In this document: piece after piece, positions 14,297 through 26,149 of the stretch
Numbering within the stretch: the stretch's first letter is position 1
How the letters are laid out: the number at the start of each line of letters is the position of its first letter
The notes under the pieces: model-generated
Told to the model about the DNA's origin: nothing
What the model saw: the letters and a program-made list of their open reading frames with translations, nothing else
Databases searched by the model: none
Origin: Maylandia zebra
Lineage: Eukaryota; Chordata; Actinopteri; Cichliformes; Cichlidae
Length of the DNA: 64,000 bases
Assembly (NCBI RefSeq): GCF_041146795.1
Contig: NC_135167.1
Span: 1,627,454-1,691,453, forward strand
Direction: 5' to 3'
Translations under genes and position numbers: made by a program

Positions 14297-14366
<70 letters not shown>
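14297..14366. repeat. (CA)n microsatellite
   Basis: About 35 uninterrupted CA units, just left of the hAT-like element at 14449. Confidence 0.95.
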
Positions 14367-14369
<3 letters not shown>

Positions 14370-14448
14370 TTGAATAAATCAAAGAGCTTCGGCTTAATTT
14401 CAGTCGATGCTGAAACTCATGACTGCGTCTGACGGCCTGAGACATCAC

Positions 14449-16052
14449 AGGGCTCTAGAGTGCGACCAATTTGGTCGCAAATGCGACCAAATTTTTCAGT
14501 GGTGCGACTAAAAATAAATATTTGGTCGCACAGGTGCGACCAACTGTTCCGGTAACAAAAAAAAAATCTCTGTAACTCTCCGTGTGGTCAACAACAGACA
14601 CACATTATGCCCCTATCGTGGACTAAACCAATCAGAGATAGTCAGGGGCGGGACCTCTCTGATTGGCCGTGGTCCAGTTGAAAGTGCAGGTGGAAGAGAG
14701 AGGTGAGTAGCTTGAATAAAGCGATATCAATTCATTAACGGATTCCACACAAAGACCTAAACACGGAGCGGACCCAACACATCAGAATCAGCTTCGTCTT
14801 TCTCGGCTTTCTCACCCGACGGCCTGAACACGGACACGCTGTCGGAGCTTAGCGATTCTTCGGGTCCGCGCTGTGTTCACGTCTTTTTGCGCTGATTCTG
14901 AGCTGCAGGTTTTGCCTCTCTCCAACCAAAATTCACCGAGCCTGCAGCAAAAGAAGCAGCAAACTGCGCTTCACATTCGATCAATGTCGTCATGAATTCC
15001 CTCTGACTTTTGCTGTTTTGCTTCCACCACGATAAAAATCACACTTCCTGCACAGCTCTCTCTCTCTCTGTACTTCAGGAACAGTTTCCCGTCTCAAATC
15101 TGTTTTCTGCATTATTCATTCGCTTATTACCCACCAGTCTAGCGTTGTTTACAGCGCTTTTTCTTTTTTCACTTAAATGACCTCGGACAAGAAAGCCTAA
15201 TTTCTGCTGTTCAATACTGAAGAAATTTAAATTTCTTAAAATTATGCAAAATTGCAGAATATTTTTAAGGTTATCTGCTATAAAAAGCCAGACCAGGAAA
15301 ATCTCCTTCATGTTTTCCTGTGTTTTATTCTCAGTTACTTTCACACAAAGGCATCTGCTGTGATTTTCACAATTCTGATGAAGTCTCATGTGTATCAGTA
15401 CTGATAAATGATCAGAATTATAATATTTCTGACTGTCTGAGGCTAAATTGAATCAAATCAGGACTTTGAGAACCGGAATTGAATGGATTATAGAAATCAG
15501 TGATGATACTCAGCCCTAGTGAGCAGCCTAGGCCTGAGAGAAGTGGATGTACTGTAGCTGTGGGTAATAAGAAAAGATGAAAAGAACTATTGATAACTTT
15601 TTTGTTAAGTTAAGGCCTGATCTGTCTGAAATTCATAGCCAGTGCTCTGACACGGTGCCATCAATATTTGAATGCTGAAAAAGCACAGTGTATCCAGAAA
15701 ACACATTATATGCTGCAGTAAATGCACTGCCCAAGTGTCCCCTCTCCCCACGGCCTTTCAGCAGCAGACAGCAGCAAACAGGTCGTCAGAGGAGGCCAAG
15801 ATGATGATTAAGTTTTTAACATTTTCTACAATATTGACAAAGCACTTTAAGCACAAGTTTGTTAGTTAATAATTTAGAAATTAATATTGTCTGTATGGAC
15901 TTCCCCCCCCAAAGAAAGTGCACATGTAAAACTGCGGTGTTAAGCGATGCGGTTGAAAAATTTGAGTGCGCCTAACTTTTGTGCCGGTACGCCTAAATTT
16001 TTAAAGTTAGGCGTACCGGTGCGCCCATGTCAAAAAGTTAGTCTAGAGCCCT
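14449..16052. mobile_element. hAT-like element with subterminal hairpins, about 1.6 kb
   Basis: The ends are inverted (AGGGCTCTAGA at 14449, its complement at 16042-16052). The left subterminal region has repeated inverted GTGCGACC / GGTCGCA motifs; the right has two long inverted copies of a GCCTAACTTT...GGTACGCC motif (about 15967-16024). Flanking bases (GACATCAC and GCATCAGC) do not form a perfect duplication, so the exact ends and superfamily are less certain than for the other hAT copies. No transposase is seen. Confidence 0.65.
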
Positions 16053-17483
16053 GCATCAGCTGGAGCGGCGAGATAACACCAAGGTTACTTTTCCACAGCC
16101 CGGACACGAACACTGTTCTGAAAATGGAGCCTGAAAACCAGCTGGACCAGTACACGCAACCCCCTTTAAGTCCCACAGCTCACAGTCAGCTGAGGGTGGG
16201 AACACAGACCGACAGGTAAATCAGCGGCGTCGCCTTCACGCTCTGATCGTACCACAGCATCCTGGCAGCGACGCCTCTGTGACATCATGCAGAGTACAGA
16301 CACCTGCACTGTAAACCCAACAACAGGCAAAGCTGTGATGGGGAGACCTTTGAAACAGCGAGCTGGATGCTGGATGGAGCTCAGAGGAACCTGAATCACG
16401 ATGTTCACAACGCCACACAAGGAGCTTCACAGAGCAAAGACCCTACAGTAACACAGAGACAGCAGCTGCTGCCCTTTACTGTAAGATTAAAGGGAAAAGT
16501 CTGAAACAAACCTCTTCACGTACACATTAAACACGTATGGATACTGCAGAAAGGGAGCAGGCGGTTTTATAGGCTTGGTTTTAACAGCAGGATCAGCTGT
16601 GCCGGCGCCAAATATTATGATCTGGCTGAGAGCCGGCTGCTGACGGCGAGCGGATCCAATAAATGGTCCAGAAATAAATTCATATAAACGCAGCACAGGC
16701 TGCAGAACGTTTCTGTACGAGTCGACGGCCGTGAAACTAACGGTAAAACTGCCCAATCGCAGCCACTCGAGTGTTTAACGCCACAGATCCACCACGCGAA
16801 CCTTCACCAGCAAGCACCGGGAAGCGTCGGACGAACTCGCCGTGTTTGCACCTCATGAGCCGGGATTTATAAGGAGACGCTTTATTACCTCTGAGAACGT
16901 TCTGCTGGAGCTACACACGACAGGCACAACGTGTTCAAACTCAGGAATGTTTTGTTTAACCTCTGAACTCTGACCTTTGACTCATGCAAGCATAACAAGG
17001 CTCCGAGCTCATGAAATGAGTCAGTGTTGGGTTCTTTGTTCCCAGCAGCTGTCACACCAACACATCATCGGTTGAATCTATGACTCTGTGCATGCGAGCC
17101 GGTGCTGATGAAGATCTTGTCAAAGAAGTGTCCTTCATCAAGCCTGGAAGCTATTCCTGAAGATCCTCACAGAGCTGGCAGAGAGCTGCTCACACCAAAC
17201 ATACAGACTGTTTCTGTCTTATGTGTTTTCATGACTGCTGGTGCCACTGTCCTGCAACATATACAGACACGACACGTGGCTCAAGACTTTTGCACAGTAC
17301 CATATATACATGAACAGGATCATTGTGACCCCCGACTGTCAGCGGGAGGAATCGGAGGGGTCCCCAGACTCCACCCACCTCCGCACGTGCTCCTCCTTCA
17401 ACTCAGCACATCTGGAAGACAGATCACCTAAAGGCCACCAGAGGCGGTCACTGACATCATGCTGAGGTTCCACCCAGACAGGA

Positions 17484-17486
<3 letters not shown>

Positions 17487-17551
<65 letters not shown>
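17487..17551. repeat. (TG)n microsatellite
   Basis: About 32 TG units; a (CA)n tract lies about 190 bp to the right in inverted relation. Confidence 0.95.
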
Positions 17552-17553
<2 letters not shown>

Positions 17554-17735
17554 ACCCTGAGTGGACTGATTGTGGGATGTGAACAGTTCAAAAACAAACA
17601 CACGCACAGATATATAATCACAAAATGCAGGTTGAGTCCTCTGGAGTCAGTTTCAGTGACAGAAGCAGACCAAAGGCATTCCTCCTCCCGCTGGAGCTGA
17701 AGCTCTGCTGCCAGCCATAATTACTGAGTCCTAAA

Positions 17736-17738
<3 letters not shown>

Positions 17739-17817
<79 letters not shown>
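17739..17817. repeat. (CA)n microsatellite
   Basis: About 39 CA units; complementary to the (TG)n at 17487-17551. Confidence 0.95.
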
Positions 17818-17819
<2 letters not shown>

Positions 17820-19629
17820 GATGGAAACACTCCCTCCAAGAATAAAACACAGCTACAACCGCACAGCAGCTCTGCCCTGCTGCTGTGCAGAGTCTGATAA
17901 GCCTTCGTGCACAGCGCTTAATGCGTCGCTGCTGACGGCGTGTCGAGGTGAGCTCGTGGTTCTGACGCCGCCGCCCTGCAGGAAGGAAACTCTGGGTGTG
18001 GATTTAAAGGTTCTTCGCTGTCTCTTCTGCACTCAAACTTCACCACGGTGCACGGAGCTTGAGAGCATGAGAGATAAATGCAGCGTCTGCTTCTGAGAGC
18101 TGCGTCACAGCGGCCATCTTTTATATACAGCTATTTCTTTAAAATGGACTGAATGACCTGCAGCAGGGTAAACGTCGGGTTAATGCTGGACGTGAACGAC
18201 TCTCACGCGCAGCTCTGTCAGATACAAATGTTCACAGCTGTCGTGCACGTGTGAAAACAGTGCACGTGTAATAATCTCCACTCAGAGAGGTGCAGGAGTG
18301 ATGACCTGTCCCGGGACTGAACCACCAGCAGCTCAGTTTCCGACTCGCCCTGAGTCTGAGAAACTTGTTCATGTCTTCGGCTCAGAACCAGCTACGTCAC
18401 TGTCAGACCAATCACAGGCCAGCTTGATAAAGTTAAAGCTTCATGCAGAAGCTGTCGTTGACATGAACAGTTTGTTGCTACTTGTGTCTTTGCAGTGCAG
18501 AATCATATTTAACTTCTCCGGCAGAAAAAGGAACCTGTGCCACAGCCCGGGCTCGTAAAGAAGCAGCTGTTTGGAGCCGCACACCTGGAAACTATTGGTG
18601 CTAAAAATCAGAAACTGGAGCTTTACTGGGAATCACTTTATATCCAAAAACACATCGGTGAGTGGTCAGCAATCATGCAGCATGCAGCAGGAAGTGACAC
18701 ATGCGCATGCGTGGTTCGCTGAATCATGAAAAGCTTCTGTGTTATTTAAAGCCTTGAAGTCTCAGTCAGGCCGACGCGCTCCGTCCCAGCTCCCACTCAG
18801 ATCCTCCCCCACTGCCAGGCCGACGTCCTCACAGAGCATTAGGATGCAGCTTTTTGCTGTTTATGCCCCAAAACTTTGGAGCAGGGCAAACTTTACAGAC
18901 GTCGCTCTTTAATCTGCCATTAAACTCTTATTTAATAATGAATCAGTAAATGACGTCCGGCTTTAGTCCGCTCTATAATGGAGCACACAGAGCTGATGCA
19001 CGTCTTCTTTCCAAATGTGTTTCCTTTCCTCTCTGTCCTTGATATCATTTGTATGTTCACTTTAAACCTTCACTGGTGACACGCTGTGCAAATCAAATGA
19101 ACCAGGCTTGTTGTGAAACTACAATAAGTTGTAGGAGAGGAACAGTCGCAAAGAGGGAGGAAATATGAAGGAACAGAGCAGACTGATGATAAAATAATGA
19201 CGGAAAGGGCAGAATGAAGTGAGCGAGTTTAGAAAAGGAAAAAGAAAGAAGGCAGCGGTCAGGAGGAGGCGCAGAGAGGAGAGTAAACAGTGTGAGGAGG
19301 CTGGAATGCGTTCAGAGGGAGAAGGCACGCCGGGGGCCGGCACACAAACCGACGAGAGCAAACAGCAGCGTTATTAGCACGGAGCTGCCAGCTGAGCCGT
19401 TATCTCACAGAGGAAGAAGACGAGCGAGCAGGCGGAGGTGCGCTGGAGCAGACGGAGCTTGGCTCCTCTGGTTCGGCCTGACGGGCGGCGGGTGGAGCGA
19501 CAAATGAGAGGATGTTGACATTCCACACAGGAAGACGGACAAACAAAAGGTCCGCAGGATGGAGCGAGGCCACACTGGAGAGAAACAACCAGGCCAGATT
19601 CCACATGAAGCTCTGCACTGTTTACCCCC

Positions 19630-19654
19630 CAAACACACACACGCACACACACAG

Positions 19655-19686
<32 letters not shown>

Positions 19687-19693
19687 ACGCACG

Positions 19694-19736
<43 letters not shown>

Positions 19737-19905
19737 ACACGCACGCACACACACAGACACACACACACACACACACAAACACACACGCACGCACACACAC
19801 AGACAGACACACACACACAGACACACACACAAACACACACAAACACACACGCACACACACAGACAGACAGACACACACACACAAACACACACACAAACAC
19901 ACACG
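19630..19905. repeat. complex CA-rich simple repeat with AG and CG interruptions
   Basis: About 275 bp of (AC)n broken by ACAGAC, ACGCACGC and ACAAAC variants that recur as blocks. Long ORFs on both strands here (T-H and C-V repeats) are artefacts of the repeat. Confidence 0.95.
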
Positions 19906-19977
19906 CCATTAAAATGCTCCAAAAGGCTCCAACAGCACAAACACGGCCCAGAGGTCCAGTTCAGGGGAAGCTAGCAG
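19906..19977 (-). repeat. dispersed repeat family A, left piece (split by the hAT)
   Basis: The reverse complement matches 1415-1487 almost base for base (CTGCTAGCTTC...CTGAACTGGACCTCTG...GTGTTTGTGCTGTTGGAGCC). It continues at 21035 on the other side of the hAT element. Confidence 0.8.
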
Positions 19978-19989
19978 TAGGGCTGGGCC

Positions 19990-20024
<35 letters not shown>

Positions 20025-21034
20025 GATTGCATTTATATAGCGCTTTTCGGGACCCCTCAAAGCGCTTTACAATGCCACTATTCATTCACTCTCACATTCA
20101 CACACTGGTGGAGGCAGCTACAGGTGTAGCCACAGCTGCCCTGGGGCAGACTGACACAGTATGATGTTGGGCAACAATAAGAAAATGAAATATGGCGATA
20201 GAATATGGGTAAAACGCGCATGCGCAGTGCCTTTGTTTTCATACGCGCATGGCGAAAAAAGCATGACGGCGACGGAGAACGAGAAGAACGAAAGTGGATC
20301 GTTGAATGAAACGGATGAACCAGAACTGGTTTGTAAAAAAACTTCACTGGTGTGAAACTGGTTTAGCTTTCGTCCGTCAGATACACAACAAAGCACTATT
20401 TTTTGGTAGCGCATGCTAACGGGCCGTCGTTGTTACCGTGTTGTTTGGAAAATAAGTTGCTCCTAAAATCCTTTGATTTTCTGAAAAGTCGCCAGAGCCC
20501 CTTATAATTCTTATGTATGAACTCTGGTTGTGTTTACTGACCTGGAAACGATTTTATGTGCACGGCGCTCGAAATTCTGTCAAATGTTTCAGTATGACTT
20601 TGCTGAGCTACGAAGCCGCACCGCTTAATGGATTGTCGGAGCATTACGGCTATCGTAGGCGGAGCCTCGCGGAGTGATACGTGCTGTGCTTCAACATGTT
20701 ACCGTGTTGTGTGTGTATAACCTCTTTTTAAGTTTTGTGGATATTATACATGGTTATGCTGAGGATATGTCGGCCACTTTCCACTGGAAATGCCTTTTGG
20801 TTAAACTGTCAGCAAAGAATTTGCATTTGCACTGTTACATTTTATAGAACTTTAATGCACATAAAACAGCTGCTTGTTTAAGTGAAAATACAGTGATGTT
20901 TTTTTTTGCACTAATAAAGTTGTGGAGTTGTAAAGTATTTTGTCTCGCGTCAGTTATATCGTCAGTTATATCGTTATCGCAAATTTTCAAATATATATCG
21001 TGATAAATATTTTTGGCCATATTGCCCTGCCCTA
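19978..21034. mobile_element. hAT-type transposon, 1057 bp, perfect 8-bp target duplication, itself carrying a SINE
   Basis: The flanking 8-mer GCTAGCAG is identical at 19970-19977 and 21035-21042. Ends are TAGGGCTGGGCCATAT and, reading inward from the right, TAGGGCAGGGCAATAT. An internal short ORF (about 20262-20355) reads MTATENEKNESGSLNETDEP then ELVCKKTS, similar in style to the N-terminus of ZBED-type hAT transposases. The rest of the transposase is missing. A reversed SINE with an (AAT)n tail lies inside at about 19994-20158. Confidence 0.9.
19994..20158 (-). repeat. SINE 3' part with (AAT)n tail, nested inside the hAT element
   Basis: The reverse strand matches the tail of the SINE at 56930-57222 (GGGGCAG...GCTGCCTCCA...AAAGCGCTATATAAATG) and ends in a run of about ten ATT triplets, a common SINE 3' tail. 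Its position inside the hAT dates it as the younger insertion. Confidence 0.7.
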
Positions 21035-21250
21035 GCTAGCAGACAGCTAGCAGCTGCAGCTGTGTCACCATCCACCTGTCAGTCAGAGAGGCCACGCCCC
21101 TAATAATGCAAACTTTAAAGAGGTGATTTGCTGTATATGGTGTATCAGGCTGTAAACATGTTTACTTCTGCTGTAAAGTTTTAACGTGGGAATCTATGGG
21201 GACTGACTCACTGCTGCCTCTGCTGGGCATCAGAGGAACTGCAGGTATCT
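21035..21250 (-). repeat. dispersed repeat family A, right piece (split by the hAT)
   Basis: The reverse complement runs GCAGTTCCTCTGATGCCCAG...GACTCACTGCTGCC partner...AGGGGCGTGGCCTCTCTGAC...GGTGGATGGTGACACAG...CAGCTGCTAGC, collinear with 1232-1425. Together with 19906-19977 it makes one interrupted copy. Confidence 0.8.
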
Positions 21251-21437
21251 GGGCCTTCCAGCCCAGGGTGTTTTAAAAACATTATTTGATCTCTGAAAAG
21301 AACTATTTTGTGTCAGTCGGACTTTTTCTTCTCCTGAGGAAACACGCAGATGTTTCTAACAACTGTAATCATGGTTCTATTACAGCTAAGCGTCCCCGTA
21401 AGGCACGACAGAGAGCCAGCCATCAAGAGCTAACACG

Positions 21438-21460
21438 CACACACACACACACACACACAC
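21438..21460. repeat. (CA)n microsatellite
   Basis: About 12 CA units. Confidence 0.85.
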
Positions 21461-22727
21461 TGACAGAGCAATCTGAGGGGTGATTTCTGTGTGTGGTTGT
21501 CATGGAAACAAAAAGGCAAAAGGGAAGAACAAGGGCCATGTGCTGCTGGTTCAGACACTGTGTCTGACCTCTGAGACAGTGTTTACGGGAGAGACAGACG
21601 GATGGATCAGAGTCTATGTCCGGAGCCGGAGACAAGCCGAAGCGCCTGAAAGGGAGGATGGAAGGTCGGAGACGCAGGAGTACTTCTGAGGCGACACCTG
21701 AGGTGGAAACACGGAGGGTGGAAGCAGCCGAACAGATGGCGCCGTCTGCTGTGTGCAACCTCCAAACGCCTCCTGATGACACTCGGGGCGAGAATGGCAG
21801 GGACATCCCATGATGCTTCACACCCTCACATCTAATATTCTCTTTCAAATAACCTGCATCTCCATCTGTGATCCTCCTTCAGAGCAGAATCCAGCCAGAT
21901 TAAGTGCTGCACACGTCATCAGACAGTACAAACTAATAACAATAATCCCCTCCTGAGGCATCTGAGTGTGTTGGCTTCCTGTCTGGGTGAGGCTCATTTT
22001 TTCTAAAAAAGTCACCCCAGCAGTCCAACTCGGTCACACATAGTAACGCAGCCGACGCCAGCTTTTACACCTCCCACAGCTTTACGGCTTTGCACTGACT
22101 CATTACTTCCAAGAAGAACTGTGAACATCCAGAGAACCTGTTAACAGCTACAATCAGCTGTCATCACATCACAAGCACGAGCAGGGATCGGTCACCGGCG
22201 AGGTTCCGCTTCAATGACAGCCCTCAATACCTGAACGCCGTCACAGACAGACGAGGACAGCAACAGTACGCTGGTCTGAATAATTGATTTCTAAAGAGAG
22301 ACCCAAAGATAAATAAAAGCTGCTCGAATGTTCAGTACAGCTCGTCTCAAAAGGGAGACCACCAATCATCCTGAGGATGGAGAGCTGAAGCCACAGGTGG
22401 ACCAGGTGACACACAGATACACCTACACCTACTGAAACTTTGAGTTTTAATTCTTCACATAGACCCTGTAAACAAAAGTCCATCCTTCTGCCATCTTGGC
22501 TTGAACTGAACTAAGCAGTGAGCGAGTCTGGGTTTTACCAGAGGGCTGTAACATTGAACGTAACTGTAACGGTTTAATGCAAACAGACACTGAAGTTTGA
22601 TTAATCACAGGTATAATTTTACAGGTTTCTGGCTCTCAGGTAAACACACGTGTTATGATTCAATAATACAGCTAGTATGATAAGCAATCGTTACATTTTA
22701 AGTTGCACAGTCTAACCCTTCCATCAC

Positions 22728-22920
22728 TGCTTTAGCTCCTCCCACTTTAACACAACCACTAAACAGCAGGTGGGTGGAGCTTCTATCCACTCTCTGTGAC
22801 ATCACACAGATCCAGGAGTAGAAAAAAGTGTGACAGACAGAGTGTTTGGAGCAGCCTGAGCTTTGGGCTCAGGGATTTTTACGTTACTGTTTAACATGAA
22901 AATGAAGCAGCAGCAGACAC
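22728..22920 (+). repeat. dispersed repeat family B
   Basis: Shares TAGCTCCTCCCACTTTAA...CTCTCTGTGACATCA...CAGATCCAGGAGTAGAAAAA...GAGCAGC-TGAGCTTT with 34366-34510. A shorter related piece lies at 24255-24320 and a reversed one at 52735-52800. The family is unnamed here. Confidence 0.65.
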
Positions 22921-23449
22921 ATGACCGGAAATAACTCTGTGACATGAATGTGCAGGCATGTGTCTGACCTGAAGCTGATCCCAAACTACACCTGAACAGT
23001 CTTTTCATAAACATATTGAACCTCACAGGTGGTGCACTGATCCTCGGGTTTACACTCGTGTCCCAGCTCCTGGGGTTTTCCGCTAAGACCACCCCTGCAG
23101 CTCGGAGTAAAGCCCTCACTCGTGGACACCCTTTTTAATTTCTGCAGAGCTCGGTCAGGGTCACAGTGAACCTCCAGAAAACCCAGCTGTGCCCTGCGGG
23201 GTCCAGGGGTCACCACCCTGCAGCCCGTGCCGTGCAGGACTCACACCCAGAGGAGACAGGCTGGAGACGTGAGGATCTCTGGTCTCGCAGAGAACAAAGT
23301 GTGTGCACAGCGCTCGTATCTGCACATCAACACCCTGAAAGTGGCTCCACGGTGGAAGCAGACGGGAGGAGCAGCTTCCCTGATATCTGACACCAGCAGC
23401 GGCTGGCACTCAAACTCAGCCCGAGGAAGAGCAGCGGAGCGGGAGGACG

Positions 23450-23720
23450 TACCGTGAAGGTGAGCCGGTGAGCGTCGCCGTTATTCCCGCGGAACCAGTC
23501 TCTAAATCCCGCTGAAGTAGCTCCGCGGTGCCGCTTTGACTCCAGCCGAAGCCCCGAGCAGCTTTCCGTCTCTTCTCCCGTTTTTCTTCTCCGCTCTGGA
23601 TGGAAAGCAGCGAGGGCAGAAAAGGGGCGGGGCTTCATCGGCCGGCCAATCGCCCGTCGGGATGACAACAATGCACAGCGCTGAGCCAATCGGGTCAGGC
23701 GCCCAGCTTCGAGCCGTTAG
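23450..23720 (-). promoter_or_regulatory. CpG-rich candidate promoter and first exon of an unidentified leftward gene
   Basis: On the minus strand this reads: two or three CCAAT boxes (ATTGG on the minus strand near 23645, 23690 and 23728), a GC box (CCCCGCCCC at about 23623-23631), then about 180 nt of CpG-rich sequence ending in a consensus donor (CACG followed by GTACGT, donor 23452-23447). This is the order expected of a TATA-less promoter followed by exon 1. An ORF runs through the exon (it reads FRDWFRGNNGDAHRLTF), but I do not recognise the product and cannot find exon 2 to the left. It may equally be bidirectional. Confidence 0.45.
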
Positions 23721-23759
23721 CTCATTGGCTGTCTGAGCTGAACGCTCCCCTGGTTGAAA

Positions 23760-25176
23760 GCAGAGGAGCTCAGTTCACTGAGAGCTGCACAACAAAGCAG
23801 AGGAAGATCAGAAAGCTCGGCAAACACTCAGAAAAGATTATAATTAGTGGAATTATGAGCTGTAATCAGGAGGAACACAAACACAGCAGGATGCTGTATC
23901 TGAGGGTCGCTACTGATTTTTGTTGATCTCAGTTAATATGTAACTGAGACCAACAGTGTGATCTTATGTAGATTTTATTTAGAGTCAGATGCATTTGTCT
24001 TTGCACTAAAACGACTGAAACAATACAAATGCATACTAATATTACTCTTGCTTTTTCTCATCCCTTTTCCAGCATCTACTCGGTCCACTGCGGTCCTGTG
24101 GACAGCACCTCCTCCGGCTGAAGCACATCTTCCGTCCAACCTGTCCCGGGTCTGTCTCATGGTCTCATTCTAACTGGACACCAGGAGTCATCACCTGCTG
24201 ATTCACCTCTACTGCTTCCACTCCATGCAGAGCATCTGAGTGTGTCACATCACCGTATCAGGATATCGTCTCTCTGTGACATGACATAGAGCAAAGAGTA
24301 GAAAAAAAACAAACCGTTAGAAGCTGACAGTTATGGTGTGTTTTGGTGCATGTCCACATTATGATCATGAATTATGTGTTCAGCTCTGACTGATCTGATG
24401 GTCTGTGTCTCCTCTGCTCTGTGAATTCAGGCACCAGATATAACCATGGAGACGAAGGAGGAGGAGGTGTCACCACAACAGACCTCCTCCTTCAGCTGGG
24501 TTTGAAGTCCAGGAGCTAAACACAGACTGTCACTACTGCTGGAATCTAACCTGAAATCACTGCCTGAGTAACTGGCTGTAAACTGTCTGAGGACTCTGAG
24601 GGTGAGGATTCAGAGGGCAGGATTTAGTGGTGTCTGCGCGTCCTTTCACATTTTCACTCATTGAGTCTGTTTCACTGACAGAGCCGCAGATAAAGGGCAC
24701 AAAACAGGAACTTATCTCCTGAAAGCCGCCCTGGACTAAAAGGATGTTTTACTTAATCAGCCTAAATAAGTGTCATGAGACTGTGTGAACTATGAGGAGT
24801 AAACAGAGACCGCGGTTTGCGCCCTCTGGTGGCGAGCACATCAACTGTTTCAGAGTCCGCTACGTAAACAGCTGGTTTAACCTTTGGGTGGGGGGGAGGG
24901 GGACTAATAGCGCCCCCCAGCATTCCTCCAACTCAGTGAAACAGTGATAAGGTCAATCAGAAACAAACTACACACGTGAAACTTCTTCTGCGCATGCTCA
25001 GTCAGGGTTCTCATGCCACTAACTCCTTTTCTCTGAACCAAACTCTCGATGTCCTGAGCTCATTCTGGACTCACTCACTTTAACACAGCAGCTCCTAAAT
25101 GGGACATTCTTATATATCATCATCGCTATTAGTATTATTAGTATATAATATATAATATTGTATAATATTAATATAC

Positions 25177-25239
<63 letters not shown>

Positions 25240-26149
25240 TATAATATTGTATAATATTGTATAATATTAATATACATTAATATATATATTGTATAATATT
25301 AGTATAATATTTTTGTATTGTTGTTGTTGTTATAAATATAAAAATAAGTTAACGTCAGTGAAAAACTCCAACATAAAGATTGTTTTTTTAATAAACAAGA
25401 AGAGAGGTCCGTTATGTTATTTGGCTGTACGGATCTTTGTAAAGAAGCTAAGTTTCATCTTCCTCCCTCCCTGAAAAACAAAAATCTCTCGGGGCTTTTT
25501 TGCTTTTCGTTTCGACTTTAGATTCATCAAGCTGCTCAGATTAACACCGGAAATAGGAGCGGTGGACGCCACATTCAAATTAGAGAGTTGCCTTTTATGC
25601 ACATATTTCAAAAACTGTAAAACCACATGAGAACAAGACCCCCAGAAAAAACGTATAGACTGGCAGATGATGACTACTTGGAAATATTGTTATTTATAAT
25701 TTAAAAATTACAAAATTTGTGATGTTTCTTTCTTAGGGTTTAGTTAGTTTCCTCTGGCGGGACTTAGTTGGTTTTGTTTATTATTTTGGCCTGGGTTCAC
25801 CCTGGAGCTATGCTTCCCTGAAATCACATTTTTTACTCATAGCTGGTTTCGGGTGTTTGGCTTGGGAACCAGGGCGGGTACTTGCCTCTCTCTCCTCCAA
25901 CCTTATGTGCGTCTCTACACGCCTAGACTAGGGGCGTAACAGAAAACTTGAGAGATGTGCGCTATCACCAGTCTCACAAGCACAAGGACCCTTAAGTAAT
26001 TCTAAATCAAGTTTTCCCACTCCACGGTCAGTTACACAGTTTCTGTTATGCCACAGTGACACATCTCAGATCTGATGAAAAAGGACGAGTTTCCCCATAG
26101 AGGCAATGGCTTCTTTTTTAAACTTGAGGAGATTTTATTTTGAAAAATA
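23760..26149. other. intergenic sequence, no gene seen
   Basis: There is no supported ORF. It holds a dispersed-repeat fragment near 24255-24320, a C/G homopolymer-like patch at 24887-24915, a long AT-rich block (25130-25310), and otherwise unassigned sequence. Confidence 0.5.
25130..25310. repeat. (AT)n microsatellite inside an AT-rich duplicated block
   Basis: A core of about 27 AT units (25181-25234) is flanked on both sides by copies of a TAATATTGTATAATATTAAT motif. Confidence 0.9.

Larger units (their letters stand above)
1..23449. other. gene-free (or unrecognised intronic) region, repeat-rich
   Basis: I find no open reading frame that matches a known host protein and no exon series. 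Apart from the repeats listed separately, the sequence is unremarkable AT/GC-balanced fish intergenic DNA. If the promoter at 23450-23720 is real, part of this stretch is its intron(s). Confidence 0.5.

Noticed and set aside
19374..19940. Long C/V-rich and T/H-rich ORFs on both strands
   Set aside because: They are translations of the CA-rich simple repeat and have no protein character.
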